Source of the DNA: Linnemannia elongata
Lineage: Eukaryota; Mortierellomycota; Mortierellomycetes; Mortierellales; Mortierellaceae
DNA: 64,000 bases
Assembly (NCBI GenBank): GCA_036320915.1
Contig: JAXBDG010000002.1
Span: forward strand, 2,666,001-2,730,000
Direction: 5' to 3'
The notes under the pieces are model-generated. The model made no database searches. It saw only the letters and a list, made by a program, of their open reading frames with translations, and was not told the origin of the DNA. The position numbers and the translations under genes are program-made. Below, piece by piece: positions 11,401-22,373 of the stretch. How positions within the stretch are numbered: the first letter of the stretch is position 1; each line of letters opens with the position of its first letter.

Positions 11401-12041
11401 CTTCCAAGTATTGCAAAAACGAAACGAGAGGGTTGAGGGAACGGACGGGATGTGTGCAACTTCAGAGGATATTCAACCTCACTGGCAAAGAAGGATGTGC
11501 ACAAACCACATTGGCGGAGAAGAATGTGCGCTCACTGGGGTGATGATAATAATACTTCACAAAATATCCACCTAGTAGACTCGCCTTTTCAACACCACAG
11601 GCACGTCTTATACCATCTCCTTGTGACTGAGCAAGTTCGTTCTTCCGGTAACACCAAGCCAGATGACGCTCTCTGGGCTTCTTTTTACAAACTATGTTTT
11701 GACGTCCTACAAAGGCAACCACTGAGGTATGTTTGTTCTTGCTTTTTTTTTTGGATACTTAAAAAAATTCCTCGATCTCACCAACAAGAAATCTACCATG
11801 TGCCGTTTTGCTCAACGCTGAATGCAAAAGCTCCGTCTCTGTCAATTCTTGCGTACACTTATTGCTAGCGTGCCAAAAGCCCAATGTTCAAGTAAACTGG
11901 AGTACACTTTTCTCAGCATTCGCCGATCTCTTCACCTGGTTGCTCACATATAAAATTGATGATATAAGCTGAAGCAAAAATTGCGTTCGCGATGTTTTAT
12001 TGTTTTGTTCAGTTCGCAAACGAAAAGCAAGCTGATCGCTC
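8471..12041. other. 3.6-kb region with no recognisable gene
   Basis: I find only short unrelated open frames on both strands. None has a start and splice pattern, or a protein motif, that I can support. There are several A- and T-runs (for example 9929-9947) but no tRNA boxes, no transposase-like or reverse-transcriptase-like frames, and no terminal inverted repeats that I could see. It lies upstream of the Kazal gene and downstream of XPD, so it contains the Kazal promoter at its left edge and the XPD 3' untranslated region at its right. Confidence 0.55.
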
Positions 12042-15000
12042 TTAATCCACCTCCATGTAAACGTCTCCAGAAGCGCGAGCCTGCATCATGCGTTGCGCCT
12101 CAACTGCACCATACTGCTGCTGAAGTTGTTGGTGCACACCGCCAACACGCTCCAGTTTCTCTTTTTGCGCCTTCTGTCGCGCCAGGACATCGTCCAGTGT
12201 CCACAGACTGACACCCAGCTGCGCCTGAGTCTCTAGTGGTTGGGCCATCGATCTCAAAAACTTTTTCGCGATTGCAATTCCCATATCTGTCGACAGGTTA
12301 ACGCTGGTGTCAGTGATGTACTGGTTGATCCACTTTGGCAACTTGGATCGTTTATCTTGGCGGGCATATCGCCGATCCGCAAACACCATCAGTCCGTAAT
12401 CCGTCTTTCCTCGCAGGACACGTCCCAAACACTGAGCAGCATGACGGAGAGCATCGAATGTCAAAAAGTCGTTCTCACGAACTCGGTGCTCATCACGAAG
12501 AAACTCCAAACGCGCCTTCAGGATCCTCGACTCAGTGTACTGGTAAGGGATACCAAACATCACGACAGCACGTCCGTAATGATGATCGAAATCAATTCCC
12601 TCCGACACCTTTCCACGGGCGACGGCCAAAAGAATCGCCCCACGACCGTTCTCGCACGCCCGCCGGTAGTTGTCCAATGCAATCGACGTCTCTGCCGAAT
12701 CTGGTGTCTCGACGAAAATCAGCTTTGTCTTCCACGCCTCCGTCAGAATACCCTATAACATACATAAAAGTAGATTTAGCGATTTGTGAGAATTTACAAT
12801 TGATAATCGAAAATCGAGGTAATTCACATTTGCGGTTCAACTTACCATTTCATGCCACATGGCAATGATACTCTCCATATACAGATAACTGGGGAAGAAA
12901 GCCACGATGCCGTCTGGAACAATTTTACCAAACTCAATGAGAATGTTGCCAAAGTTGCGAACCACTGCTGGATCGTTACGGACCTCGAACTTGGATGAGA
13001 TGGCGACTTGATCTGATCCTCTTGTAATGACCATGGGCAAGAAGCAGTTCCTGGTCAGGGTCATAGGATAACTCTCCTGCACAGTCGCCTTAAAATCCAG
13101 AATCTTGGGGTACATGTCCAGAGGGGACAGTGTTCCTGAGGTGATAATGACAGACGAGAACCGCTCAAAGACTGGCTTGATCGCAATCGAAGCATCCAGG
13201 CAGGCGAATCGTAAAATCGGGTTAGGCACCGTGGCGTTCTCGCTCTCATAAGGCTCGAGGACCAACATGAATCCCTTGTCGTATGTTGCTACGAGTGTCG
13301 CCAACGCAGCCACCCTCTGCAATGACGCCAAATCATCCAGGTTGTTGAGCTCCAGCGTACGGGTCAGAAGCGATAGTCGCTCAGCACAGAACTGCAATGG
13401 TTTCCGTTCAATAAAAGTGATCTCCTTCAAGTGCCGCAAGAAAGATGATGGAGTTTCTGCCGTGACATTCAGTACCCTCAATCTGGTCTTGAGATACTCG
13501 TTGAACCGCTTCAGGAACGCAACGAAATGCTCGGCCTTGCGAATGTTTCCTGGTACCGCCTCATGCAGGAGGTCATCTGGTAGAGCTGGGTTGGCCATGA
13601 TGCTCTCCTCGTCTCGGGCTGCCAGTGTGTCCTGTAGTCCCTGCACTAGCTTCTCGTACTCGTTCTTTAGCTTTTCTGATCCCTGCTGCTTCATTGTTTC
13701 AATTCTTTCCGAAAGTTGGGCGATACTCTTTGAACTCGCCTCCAATGTCGGCCGCATGATATCTAGACTCAGCGAATCAATACAAACGTTATCTATACCG
13801 ACGGAGAACACAGTGCCAAGGGTTAGATTACTACACCAATTAGGAGATCAGATGTTATCAAACGAGACTATCAACAGCATGACGAGAACTCGCACCGATG
13901 TTATGTGCCTCGTCAAAGACAACGATCGAATCTTTCGACAACTCCTTAGAGATCAGGTCGGCAATCTTGGGGTCGAGCATGTAATGGTACGAGTAGATAA
14001 TGACATTTGCGTGTGCAAGCTAAAGTTGAAAAACAATAATACGATCGTCAGTAAGAACGATCATCCAAGGAGTACAAGCTGCGGATGAAATTAAAACGGC
14101 GGAAAGTGCCTACCAGACGGCGAGCCATGTAATACGGACAGGTCTTCTTGGCCTTCCCGAGTTCCTTGATATCGTCCAGTGTGTAGATCGCATCCGGGAC
14201 AAGCTCTCGAACGTCCCCTCGCTCCAACTCCTCGTAGAAGGAGCATGTTTCGATATCCTGGCCTGCCTGTGCTGCCTCTCGAACCCATGGTGCCGTCAGG
14301 TTATGACAGCGAGCGTCGACGACCTTGCCCTTCTTTTCTTTGCTAACCGAGGGGTGTAGACACAGGTTGCGACGACTCGTCAGTCCGAGTCCCAATATCG
14401 TCTCGTTCAGCCCACAGCTCTTTCGGTATTCGACAAGACGCTTCAACTCTGCCAGCGCCTTCTCGATCTCGGGCACGGTACGTGAACAGTAAATCAATTT
14501 ACGCTTTTCGGGATAGTGCTATGTTTCCATGACGTGAAAGAAGCGTGAGGCTGTCTGTAAGCCTTTTGTCATACGGTGCTTAAGCAACTAATATGATTTT
14601 GGTGGCGTTGCTGTCCAATTTTCAGAGAAGCGTCCGATAGGTTACCTGCTGGTATGAGACGATAAGGGACAGAAGGGACACTGTCTTTCCAGTTCCCGAA
14701 GGCATCTCAAGTACACCATGGCCCTATGATCATGAAATGTTAGATGGTGTTAGTAAAAGTTGACAGGTCGAAGGCATACCATGCCGTGTGGCGATCGATC
14801 GATTGTTTGAGCAGGGAACCCGCCTTTAGCTTACTTGGGCATCCAGAGTCTGCTTCAGTGAACACATGTAGGCATATTGTTCCGGATAGATCCTGTCGTA
14901 TGGGAAATAGACCGGAAGATCGTCGATATGGAACCTGTGAAAAAAAAGAGTCGGCAGAGCATTCGAGTGTGTCAGTATGCGAGCAACAGTCCCCATGGAC

Positions 15001-15088
15001 AAACATTTCAATCTTGTTGTTAATGTTGTTGTTGTCGTTGTTGTTGTTGCTGTTGTTGTTATTTTTGTTTTTGTGATCCTTACAGCAT
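12042..15088 (-). CDS. RAD3: TFIIH 5'-3' DNA helicase XPD/Rad3
   Basis: Seven minus-strand exons (15084-15088, 14835-14934, 14646-14723, 14114-14518, 13896-14019, 12846-13792, 12042-12752) encode 789 residues; human XPD has 760. Walker A is PSGTGKT at 43-49 and the DEAH box is at 232-235. The four iron-sulfur cysteines are C114 (RRNLCLHP), C132 (ARCHNL), C153 (ETCSFY) and C188 ([10 protein letters not shown]). The Arch-domain and helicase motifs such as [22 protein letters not shown] and [15 protein letters not shown] are all present. XPD opens DNA in nucleotide excision repair and anchors the CAK kinase in TFIIH. The start codon sits in a 5-nt exon (ATGCT) followed by a GTAAGG donor, which restores the family's short N-terminus before the VYFPYD block. 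Intron 1 carries a CAA/TTG triplet tract. No key residue is missing. Confidence 0.95.
15012..15062 (+). repeat. Imperfect TTG triplet tract in XPD intron 1
   Basis: About 50 bp of TTG-rich triplets with a few interruptions lie inside the first XPD intron (CAA on the coding strand). It is not translated in the chosen model. Confidence 0.75.
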
Positions 15089-15713
15089 GACGAGACGAGA
15101 TGGTTTTGTCAAAAGGTTGTACTGAGTTTTTTGATGTGTGTTTATTCTTTCAATGTCAGAGACAGAGAGTGTGTTTCGGCAGAAGAGAACACAGAGTCGA
15201 AGTAGTAGAAGACAAATGAACAAAGAGAAAAAGCGAACAGGGAGGCACAATTCGTTTGGCCTTTTTATGCTCGTTGTTCGCTTCCAGCTGGAGGCGCGCA
15301 TCGCAGTCACTTTTTCTGGCTTCAGGGTCGTCCCCCTTAACTGCTAAAGGCCCTGTCATTCGTTCCCTTCCACTCAACCTTGAACCACACCCCATACCAT
15401 ACCTCAGAATCCCTTATTGCGTTTGTCGCCCCTGCTCCCCCTTCTTCTTCTTTCTCCACTTCACACCTTACACTCGCACCCTTCCCTGACCCTTCCTCCT
15501 CCTCCTCCCTAACGCAACCATAGCTCACCACCACTTTACCCACCCGCACCCAGCTCTCGACTGCCTGTTCTTGACCACTCATACCCTCACCTTACCCACT
15601 GTTGTGCCTTCCTTCTCCGCCCACCCACGCTTTGACTGCACAAGTCTCAGGAACGCGTCTTCCTTTCGCCCACACAACAACAATACACACACACACACCC
15701 CTAATAGCCAACT
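15089..15713. promoter_or_regulatory. Divergent promoter region, XPD / TAF14
   Basis: About 625 bp separate the start codons of the TFIIH helicase XPD and the TFIID/TFIIF-associated TAF14. The stretch from about 15380 to 15713 is strongly C/T- and then C/A-rich on the plus strand, like other leaders in this window. A shared bidirectional promoter is plausible but is inference. Confidence 0.45.
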
Positions 15714-17530
15714 ATGCCACAAGTAAGAGCAACCCTGCCTTTTTATCCATACACACCCACGCGCACTACAACAATGAAAAACACGCAAACGCACTCTCAA
15801 CAGAAACAAAAACCCTCATTCCATCCATCGAACAAGCCCAGACACCCCCCTTCCACACACATACATGTAGCCCATAGAAAACAAGCAAGAAAGAGACTTT
15901 CATCTGATGCCCCCTCCCCTGAGAACCCCCTTTTCACCTCATCTCCAACTTTAATCTCCACTTCTCGCGCTTTCCTCCCCTTCTTCCCTTCTTCTTTCCT
16001 CACCCCCTTGTCCACACTTATCGCTCTTTTTATTATTTTCCTTTACTTCCCGCTTGCTTTTACTTTTTTCGCCACCCAATTGATACTCACCCACGCTTGC
16101 GTTCGCTGTTACCTTTAATAGAAAAATATCACCAAGGAGATCAAGGTACCTAAGCAAGCGTGAAGAATACGTACCACTCAGAGGCAGGGGCAGAGAAGGA
16201 CCCAATTGCGAGCCAGGAACAGCAGTGGACTGACCCAGTTTGTTTAATTTTTTGGTGGCGTTTTTCCTGCCTCTCGCTCACAGGTCATCACGGACCAGCA
16301 TATCGTCAAGGGACAGAAGCAGAATGGATTCCCGATGCGCAAGTGGAAGATATCGCTCATGGGGATCAACGCCAACGGTGAGGAAGAGTCGCTACCCTAT
16401 GTCGACCACGTCGAGTACATCCTGCACCAGACCTTTGAGCAGCCCCTGCGGAGTAAGTCGACGCTTTTGGATTGCTATCAGCTTTCACTCCTGCTTTCTG
16501 ATGAACGATTTTCAAGGACGACATGACACCATGGACCACCTACTTGTACTAATCAATCTTCTCGATGTTCTTTTTTTTTTTATGACAGAGGTGACAAAGT
16601 TCCCCTTTCAGCTGCAGGAAAAGGGATGGGGCGAGTTCGATATGAAGATTATGCTGCACTTTGTCGACAATGCAGACTCGCCAGCAATGCTGGACCACGA
16701 CTTGAACTTCCAACAGAACCACTACGAGATCGAACATACTTTGGTAGAGTTTCCTTGTGCTTCTTGACGACCTATTGTTTTCGACTTGGCATGCGCTACC
16801 TTGGCTTGGTTCATTATCGTACTTACTGATATACCATTCATTGTATCTGTTAGTCGTTTAAGCCAGATATCAAGCCAAGCTTCTTAAAACTGTTGAACCG
16901 GCCTGTGGAGACGATATCAGATCGGGATAGCCAAATGTCCAGCAACGATAGCGGGGTTGATGGAAAGACACATAAGCGGCGAAAGGACGCCATACTGAAG
17001 GAGAAGTCAAAACGGGTCAAGGCAGACAGGAGTTCGGATGAAGACAGCCATGGCGACAGCAGTGCTGCATCGGGAGACGACTGGGATAGTGAGGTAGCGC
17101 CACTGACTGATGTGGGATGATATGGCAAGCCATTAGCATAATTGAAATGTAAGGATGGGCAACTAACCTCAGCGTTGTATTCTTCGGGTGGGGCAATTCT
17201 GCTCTTGATAGATCAATGTGCATATACTGGCAGAAAAATTCCAGCGGCTACAAGCTTCGGATCTTATCGAGGTCATCAAGATGGTGAAAGCCAACCAAAC
17301 CTCCGAGATGTATGTGCGGGAAGATGGCGAAGGTAACGAGCGGACCTAATGAATGTTTTTGTTCTTCGTGTTGTCTCTGCTCTAGTGTTCAAGCGACATT
17401 GGCACTAAATAATTGTTTTCATTTGCTTGGTCGTGTAACAGCGGGAGAGTACCAGATCGATTTACGGACATTGGGCGACGACTTGCTGAGTCAGCTTTGG
17501 CAATTTTGCACCAAGAGACTGGAAGGTTAA
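15714..17530 (+). CDS. TAF14: YEATS-domain transcription subunit TAF14-like
   Basis: Seven exons close in phase: 15714-15722 (only MPQ), 16122-16145, 16284-16452, 16589-16743, 16854-17093, 17212-17332 and 17442-17530, giving 268 residues (yeast Taf14 has 244). The N-terminal YEATS domain (about 5-125) shows the FPMRKWKISL start, the LHQTFEQP segment and the QEKGWGEFDMKI hallmark. HDLNFQQNHYEIEHT is specific to the Taf14 branch. A Ser/Asp- and Lys-rich linker follows. The C-terminus (about 200-268; LIEVIKMVKANQTSEMYV and LRTLGDDLLSQLWQF) is the AHD/ET-type domain that binds short hydrophobic peptides of partner subunits. Taf14 reads acylated or crotonylated histone H3 and is shared by TFIID, TFIIF and remodellers in yeast. 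Intron 1 (about 400 bp) is extremely C/T-rich. Confidence 0.88.
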
Positions 17531-18371
17531 TTGAGCAAGGGAGCAATTGACTTGGGGGGACATAGCTGTTATTGTCGCAGTGAGAGGCACATCTTTACAC
17601 TGCGAACACACGTCCCCCACTACCGACCCACCCACATGCCTCGTTGTTCGCCTCGTGTATAACAAGGTCGGCATAGTTGCGATGACAAACTAACTTACTC
17701 CAGTAATTGTAGTACATTAAAAAAATGCAGATGGATCATTAAGCTACAGGAGTACTTTCCATAGTTTTGACTGTTGTCTTGCAGCAAAGCATTGGCTGAG
17801 AGGATCGTCAAAAAACGTGAATGGCACGATCTATTATTTCTCGCCTTGGACCAAGTACTTGGCAAGGAAAACAAGACAGAGAAAGGGAGAGAGGTGCGTT
17901 TGAAAGTGTGCATTGTGTGTGCGTGTTGCGCGAGTATGTGTGTTAGCCTCTAGGCAAGGAGAGCACCATTTTAAAGTTTCCCTTCCATCTCTGCAAACAA
18001 GAAAAATAGAGTCGACAGCTGAAAGTGCGGCGTGCGGCGGACACTGCCTTCGACTCTTGACTATTGTCTATTTTCTGTCACCCTAAAATGGCTCTAATTG
18101 CTCATGGTCCCCTCCTTTGGCTTTCTTTGCCTCTGTAATCCCCCGGCCTGTCCCTGCCCCTGACCCACGGCAGACAACAAAGTCTTTCCCTCCATCGGCT
18201 CTATTCTTCCCTCGGCATTTTCTTTTGTCTTTCCTTCCCTTACCTCTCTTCTCTTTAAACCTACCTTTCCCCCCTTACCTACTTACTTTTCTCTTCCTCA
18301 TTCACCATTTTCTTTCTCCTCCCCCACCTCTTCATTCACCTTCGCCTCATTCGCAAACTCACAGCGTCGCC
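17531..18371. other. Intergenic region with C/T-rich leader
   Basis: The first part should be the TAF14 3' untranslated region. From about 18100 to 18371 the plus strand is almost pure pyrimidine with scattered A, directly ahead of the next start codon. This is a common fungal leader type. I see no further gene. Confidence 0.5.
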
Positions 18372-19412
18372 ATGTCAGTTCTCCTGGCGCGACTCAGAAT
18401 CGGAATCGCCGCTCTGCTCCTCTTCGTCATAATCCTCGACATTATCTACTGGGTCCTCTACTTTAACGGCATATCCCCTAACGACATAGGCCCACGCACG
18501 CTTCTTACTCCAGAACGACTCATCATCGCTGACCATGTTCTACTCGTCCTGATAATTGGCTACGCCGCCGTACCCCGGTTCCCCACAAAAGTGCCCCGCT
18601 ATGCTCGAGCTTTTGTGCTCTTTGTCCTGGCGGTCTATGTGCTCTACTACCACCTGAACAGCCTCTCTAAAATCTTTCGGTTGCAAACCTTTCTCTGTGG
18701 CAATTCGTATATTAAGAACGCCTGTGGTGTTCATCGTTCCATCCAGATCTTTGGGACCGTCGCTGGGTTTTTGATCATGTATGAGAATGCCTTGACCCTC
18801 AAAGAGACTGATCCTAGCCCGTCGACCAAAGCAGAGGCAGCAGGAGGAACAGGAGGAGGGCAGCCGGACCCTAACATCGTCCCTTACCATCTGACGATGC
18901 AGACCCCTCCCCCCATGAATTTGGCCTATCCGCAGCAGCAACAACTCCTGCAGCAGCAGCAGCTTGTGTACTACCCTCAACAACAGCAACCCTATATACC
19001 GGCGCAGCAGCAACCTCTCCAAAACGCGACACACAAGTTTGAGGTCCCAGGACAAGTACAGCAACAACAACAGTTCCAGCCACAACCCATTTACCAGCTG
19101 AACCCTCAACAACAGCAACAACAACAACTGTTCTACCAGCCCCTTCAACCTGGTCAACAACCATTACTACAGCAGCAGCAGAGCCCCTATTCACAACAAC
19201 AACAACAACATCAACAACAGACCTTGGCTGCTCAACCTATGGTTCCTGGATCATTGGTCACAACAACCCCTCAGCCAGGCGGACAGGCTATTGCCCCTTA
19301 CACAAGTTCGGGTGGTGCCTCGGTTGCTGTCTCACCGGTGCTTCCTGTTGGAGGGTACTCAACTCCCTCGCCCTCTGTCGGTCACCAGTCGCCTGTCCAT
19401 CCTCCTCAGTAA
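18372..19412 (+). CDS. Four-helix membrane protein with Gln-rich tail (family not recognised)
   Basis: A single exon gives 346 residues from the ATG at 18372. An upstream in-frame extension is Pro/Phe-rich leader sequence and was not used. Hydrophobic helices lie at about 10-32, 50-68, 80-96 and 122-140. A Cys pair (C..NSYIKNAC) sits in the loop before helix 4. The last 190 residues are Gln/Pro-rich with CAA/CAG runs and no predicted fold, so a cytosolic disordered tail is likely. The arrangement resembles MARVEL-type four-helix proteins but I cannot confirm that family. The next gene has the same plan, which suggests an old tandem duplication. Function is unknown. Confidence 0.7.
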   Translation: MSVLLARLRIGIAALLLFVIILDIIYWVLYFNGISPNDIGPRTLLTPERLIIADHVLLVLIIGYAAVPRFPTKVPRYARAFVLFVLAVYVLYYHLNSLSKIFRLQTFLCGNSYIKNACGVHRSIQIFGTVAGFLIMYENALTLKETDPSPSTKAEAAGGTGGGQPDPNIVPYHLTMQTPPPMNLAYPQQQQLLQQQQLVYYPQQQQPYIPAQQQPLQNATHKFEVPGQVQQQQQFQPQPIYQLNPQQQQQQQLFYQPLQPGQQPLLQQQQSPYSQQQQQHQQQTLAAQPMVPGSLVTTTPQPGGQAIAPYTSSGGASVAVSPVLPVGGYSTPSPSVGHQSPVHPPQ

Positions 19413-20254
19413 CGCATAGATTGGTTGATTGCTACTAGTGTCTTTCTGTTTTATTCCCCCCACTATCCACATAATGATATTCTTCTTTTTCTTACCCTGC
19501 ATTCAGAATAATAATAAAAAACGCATGTGCTTCTTATTACGGATGTACAGGGTCGGATAGGAGGAGAATTATAGCTATTATATATATGTGGAGAAGGGAA
19601 GTGGCAGTGACAACTCTTGCTTTGTTTTGACCTTTTGCGACAACAGACAGCAGCAGCAGAGCTTTTACCACAGGAGAGAATTACCTCGTCAGACGAGAAA
19701 AGTAGGAGCACCTTTCCTATCACTGATGGGCGAAACACAACTGAGGAACGCATCTATCTCTTTGAAAAGCTAATGGGTAAGAAATGTCAGAAAGTGCTGA
19801 ATACAAAGTTGAGTGGGAACGAGTTGGAGAACTATGAAAGCGATGATAATATGATTTCCCTATGCGAGCAAAGGTATAGTTCTTCCACCAATCGCATCAA
19901 AGAGAAAGGCTTTGTTTGCTCAGTCAACAAATGACCGCATCGATTAGCAGAACCTTTTTTTCTTGTTCTTTCTCCCGGGATTAAATCCATTCATACCCCC
20001 GGTAACCTTTCAAGAGCAAAAAAAAAAAAATGTCGTCATGATTTCCGAATATCTAAATGGCAATGTCTTGACCGAGGAATTGAGAGAAAGCGAGAGAAAT
20101 AAAAGCACTGACGATCCCCCTTTTTTCTCACCCTTGGTCTATCTTCCAACCTCTATCTCTTTCTCAACTCTTCACCTCCTTCATCCTTCTCATTCCTCTC
20201 CTTCTCCTTGCCTCCTCCCTCCTCCCCTAGCAGAAAAAACCAGAAACATCAAGC
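19413..20254. other. Intergenic region between two membrane-protein genes
   Basis: It contains the 3' untranslated region of the upstream gene (AATAATAATAAAAA near 19507), some weak open frames that I do not support, and from about 20110 a C/T-rich leader ahead of the next ATG. Confidence 0.5.
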
Positions 20255-21322
20255 ATGGCAAAAATATCCCCAACAGTCCAACTAAAAGTCGTCCGTCGCG
20301 TCCGGATCGCGCTCCTCATCCTGGCCACCATAAACTTCACCCTTATGGTTGCCCTCTACTCATTCCAAGCCTACCTTAGCAACAACCCTTCCAAATACCG
20401 CGACGAACCCCGGATACCGTCCCTCCTCTGGCAAGACTATATCCTCATCATCTTTTCTGTTTTGTTCGTGTTTGTCTATTACTATGCCCTGAGGGGGTAC
20501 CGGTTTATGCCCAAGACTGCACGTTCGGTTCTCTTACTCGTCCCGGCGGCGTTGCTGATTTATGCCAGTATCTTTTCGATGGTCCAGGCGACGGACAAGG
20601 ATGGTAATGGATCTGCGTTCAAGTGTGGTGGAAGGGATCGGGGAGGGCAGACGTGGTGTAGGTTGAACTGGACCAACAAGTTTATCTCGGCGTTGTTGGG
20701 GTTCCTCGTCCTGGGCGAAATTGGGTTAACGATGGTTTGGGGACCCATGGAGCCTCAGCGAGACTACCTCCCTCAACATAACGATGGCCACCAACAGCCT
20801 GTAGTTCATGATGGAGGGCAGACTGGATCGACACACGCAATGATCGAGCATGCCCAGTCATCTGTTCCTGGTCTTGGAGCCGCCGCCGCCGTCCTTGCCG
20901 GAAACGGTGCTACCGTCGCTCCTCACCCAGCATATCCTGGTTCACAAAAACCTGTCCTCCTAGGCGACATCAACAACAGTGGAGGCGCCACTGGTGATGA
21001 GACATACAAGGTTGGATCGAATGTTCAGGAGGCTCACCTGCCACCACCCCAGATCGTGTACCAGTACCCTGCACCTCAACAGGCTCAATTCAAGGACCAG
21101 CATGAGCAGTTCGAGATCACTCAACCCATCCCTACCATCTTGCCGACGGATTCTCAGTCAGTCAGTCAGGCACCTCTTCAGCAACAGGCACAGCCACGAC
21201 AGCAGCATGAGGCTCCTCTTGTGCTATCTCAGTCATTTGTGCCAACGAATGGTGTCCATCCGCTGGCACCCACGACCACCGCTCCCCCAATGCCCCCTCA
21301 CGAACAACCGCGCCATACTTAA
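20255..21322 (+). CDS. Four-helix membrane protein with Gln/Pro-rich tail, probable paralogue of the upstream gene
   Basis: A single exon encodes 355 residues. Four hydrophobic segments lie at about 18-42, 60-80, 88-108 and 141-163. A Cys pair (KCGG...TWC) sits in the loop before helix 4, at the same place as in the upstream gene. The C-terminal half is Gln/Pro/His-rich and disordered-looking. An N-terminal basic patch (KVVRRVR) suggests that both ends are cytosolic. I do not recognise a named family. The shared plan, orientation and C/T-rich leaders make these two a probable diverged tandem pair. Confidence 0.7.
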   Translation: MAKISPTVQLKVVRRVRIALLILATINFTLMVALYSFQAYLSNNPSKYRDEPRIPSLLWQDYILIIFSVLFVFVYYYALRGYRFMPKTARSVLLLVPAALLIYASIFSMVQATDKDGNGSAFKCGGRDRGGQTWCRLNWTNKFISALLGFLVLGEIGLTMVWGPMEPQRDYLPQHNDGHQQPVVHDGGQTGSTHAMIEHAQSSVPGLGAAAAVLAGNGATVAPHPAYPGSQKPVLLGDINNSGGATGDETYKVGSNVQEAHLPPPQIVYQYPAPQQAQFKDQHEQFEITQPIPTILPTDSQSVSQAPLQQQAQPRQQHEAPLVLSQSFVPTNGVHPLAPTTTAPPMPPHEQPRHT

Positions 21323-21489
21323 ACATATATCTTTTTATTTTTAATACACTTCTAATTTCTATGACAAACAGAAAAAAATAATCAAACAGCAGACAAGAGA
21401 CATTCGTTTTCAACTAGAATCGTACGCTTCATCACAACGGCCTCATGCCTTACGAACGGACGCAAAAAAATTTTAATGAATTCCTTCAG

Positions 21490-21800
21490 CGATCGCAATC
21501 TCGGATCCTCATAATTTCCCAGAAGGTTGGTGTTTGAAAAGCCCTCGCATAACCCTCAGTCTCGGCCAACTCTCTGTCATCCAGCTCAGTTCCTTGGTTT
21601 TAATTCTGTGGTCGACACCCTCAAATCCAAAAAAACTTTTAGGCTCTTGAGGACGCCAAGCTGACTCCATCTTGATTCCAGAGACAGCTCCAGGGTATTA
21701 CAAATCAGGGGACTGAATTGTGGAGTAAACCCAACAGTCAACTTCCCAGACATCAAGATCCTCAAATATTTCGAAGGGGACCCGGAACTCGGACCCTAAA
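21490..21800 (-). pseudogene. Degraded leucine-rich/F-box-like protein remnant
   Basis: On the minus strand short open pieces in different frames read in order: an EDLDVWEVDCWVYSTIQSPDL segment, then LELSLESRWSQLGVLKSLKV, then DHRIKTKELSWMTESWPRLR. A stop codon separates the first from the second and a frame change the second from the third. The pattern of a Leu-rich repeat followed by a Trp-Met..Trp-Pro-Arg-Leu block resembles the C-terminal part of the large F-box/LRR families I associate with Mortierella-type genomes. The piece is too short and too broken to encode a working protein. The assignment is from memory of the family style and is uncertain. Confidence 0.4.
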
Positions 21801-21999
21801 TCGAACACTTTCAGTCGACTCATCTAGGCCTGTCAGTCGTAAACTCATCCATGTAGCTCGTGACAACGCCGACGCTTCTCTACAATCCCCATTGATTTCG
21901 CAACATTTTTTTTCGTTCGTAGACCCTTCCTTGTCTTGTTCATCTCGGCCGTTGCTGATAACAGAAACTTGTAGATGTCCTGCTCCTTGATTGTCGATT

Positions 22000-22140
22000 G
22001 ATTTATTTTGCGCTCTCGCGCTCCTCTTCGTTATCAGCCGTCTCGCTGGCCCATTGCCCACTCATCTGGCTTCGCCAGGTGTGTACGAAAATTCTAGGTG
22101 ATCAATTGGTACAGAGAGAGGAAAAAAAGGTACCTTCAAA
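22000..22140 (+). repeat. Short dispersed repeat, copy 1
   Basis: This segment matches the reverse complement of about 45936-46050. Both contain TAGGTGATCAATTGGTAC exactly, and both contain a TCTCGCTGGCCCAT block followed by GCCC. Spacing differs by about 17 bp, and copy 1 has a small CTGGCTTCGCCAG hairpin in the gap. It could be a remnant of a mobile element or a shared promoter piece. I cannot name it. Confidence 0.55.
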
Positions 22141-22373
22141 ACACGCGGTCTTTCTTTGCTGATGCGACGCGTTTTTTTTTAAAAAAAAATAGGAGGGTTC
22201 TGTTCATAAGAATATGTCCGCCCACTTTATTTTTCGCTTAGAATAGTCATGGGCTGGCTCTCTCTCGCCCTGTAACGTTGTAGCCGTGATAAGAGAAGAT
22301 AAACATTGACAGTTTGCTCTTTTCCCTCACTCCATGTTTTCACGCGTATCTTTTCCAGGCCTTTTAATGGTCA

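Noticed and set aside
13267..14088. Long plus-strand frame across XPD
   Set aside because: Antisense to highly conserved XPD exons and spans a real intron; a codon-bias shadow.
18117..18371. N-terminal extension of the first four-helix protein
   Set aside because: It is a translated C/T-rich leader. The ATG at 18372 directly precedes the first membrane helix.
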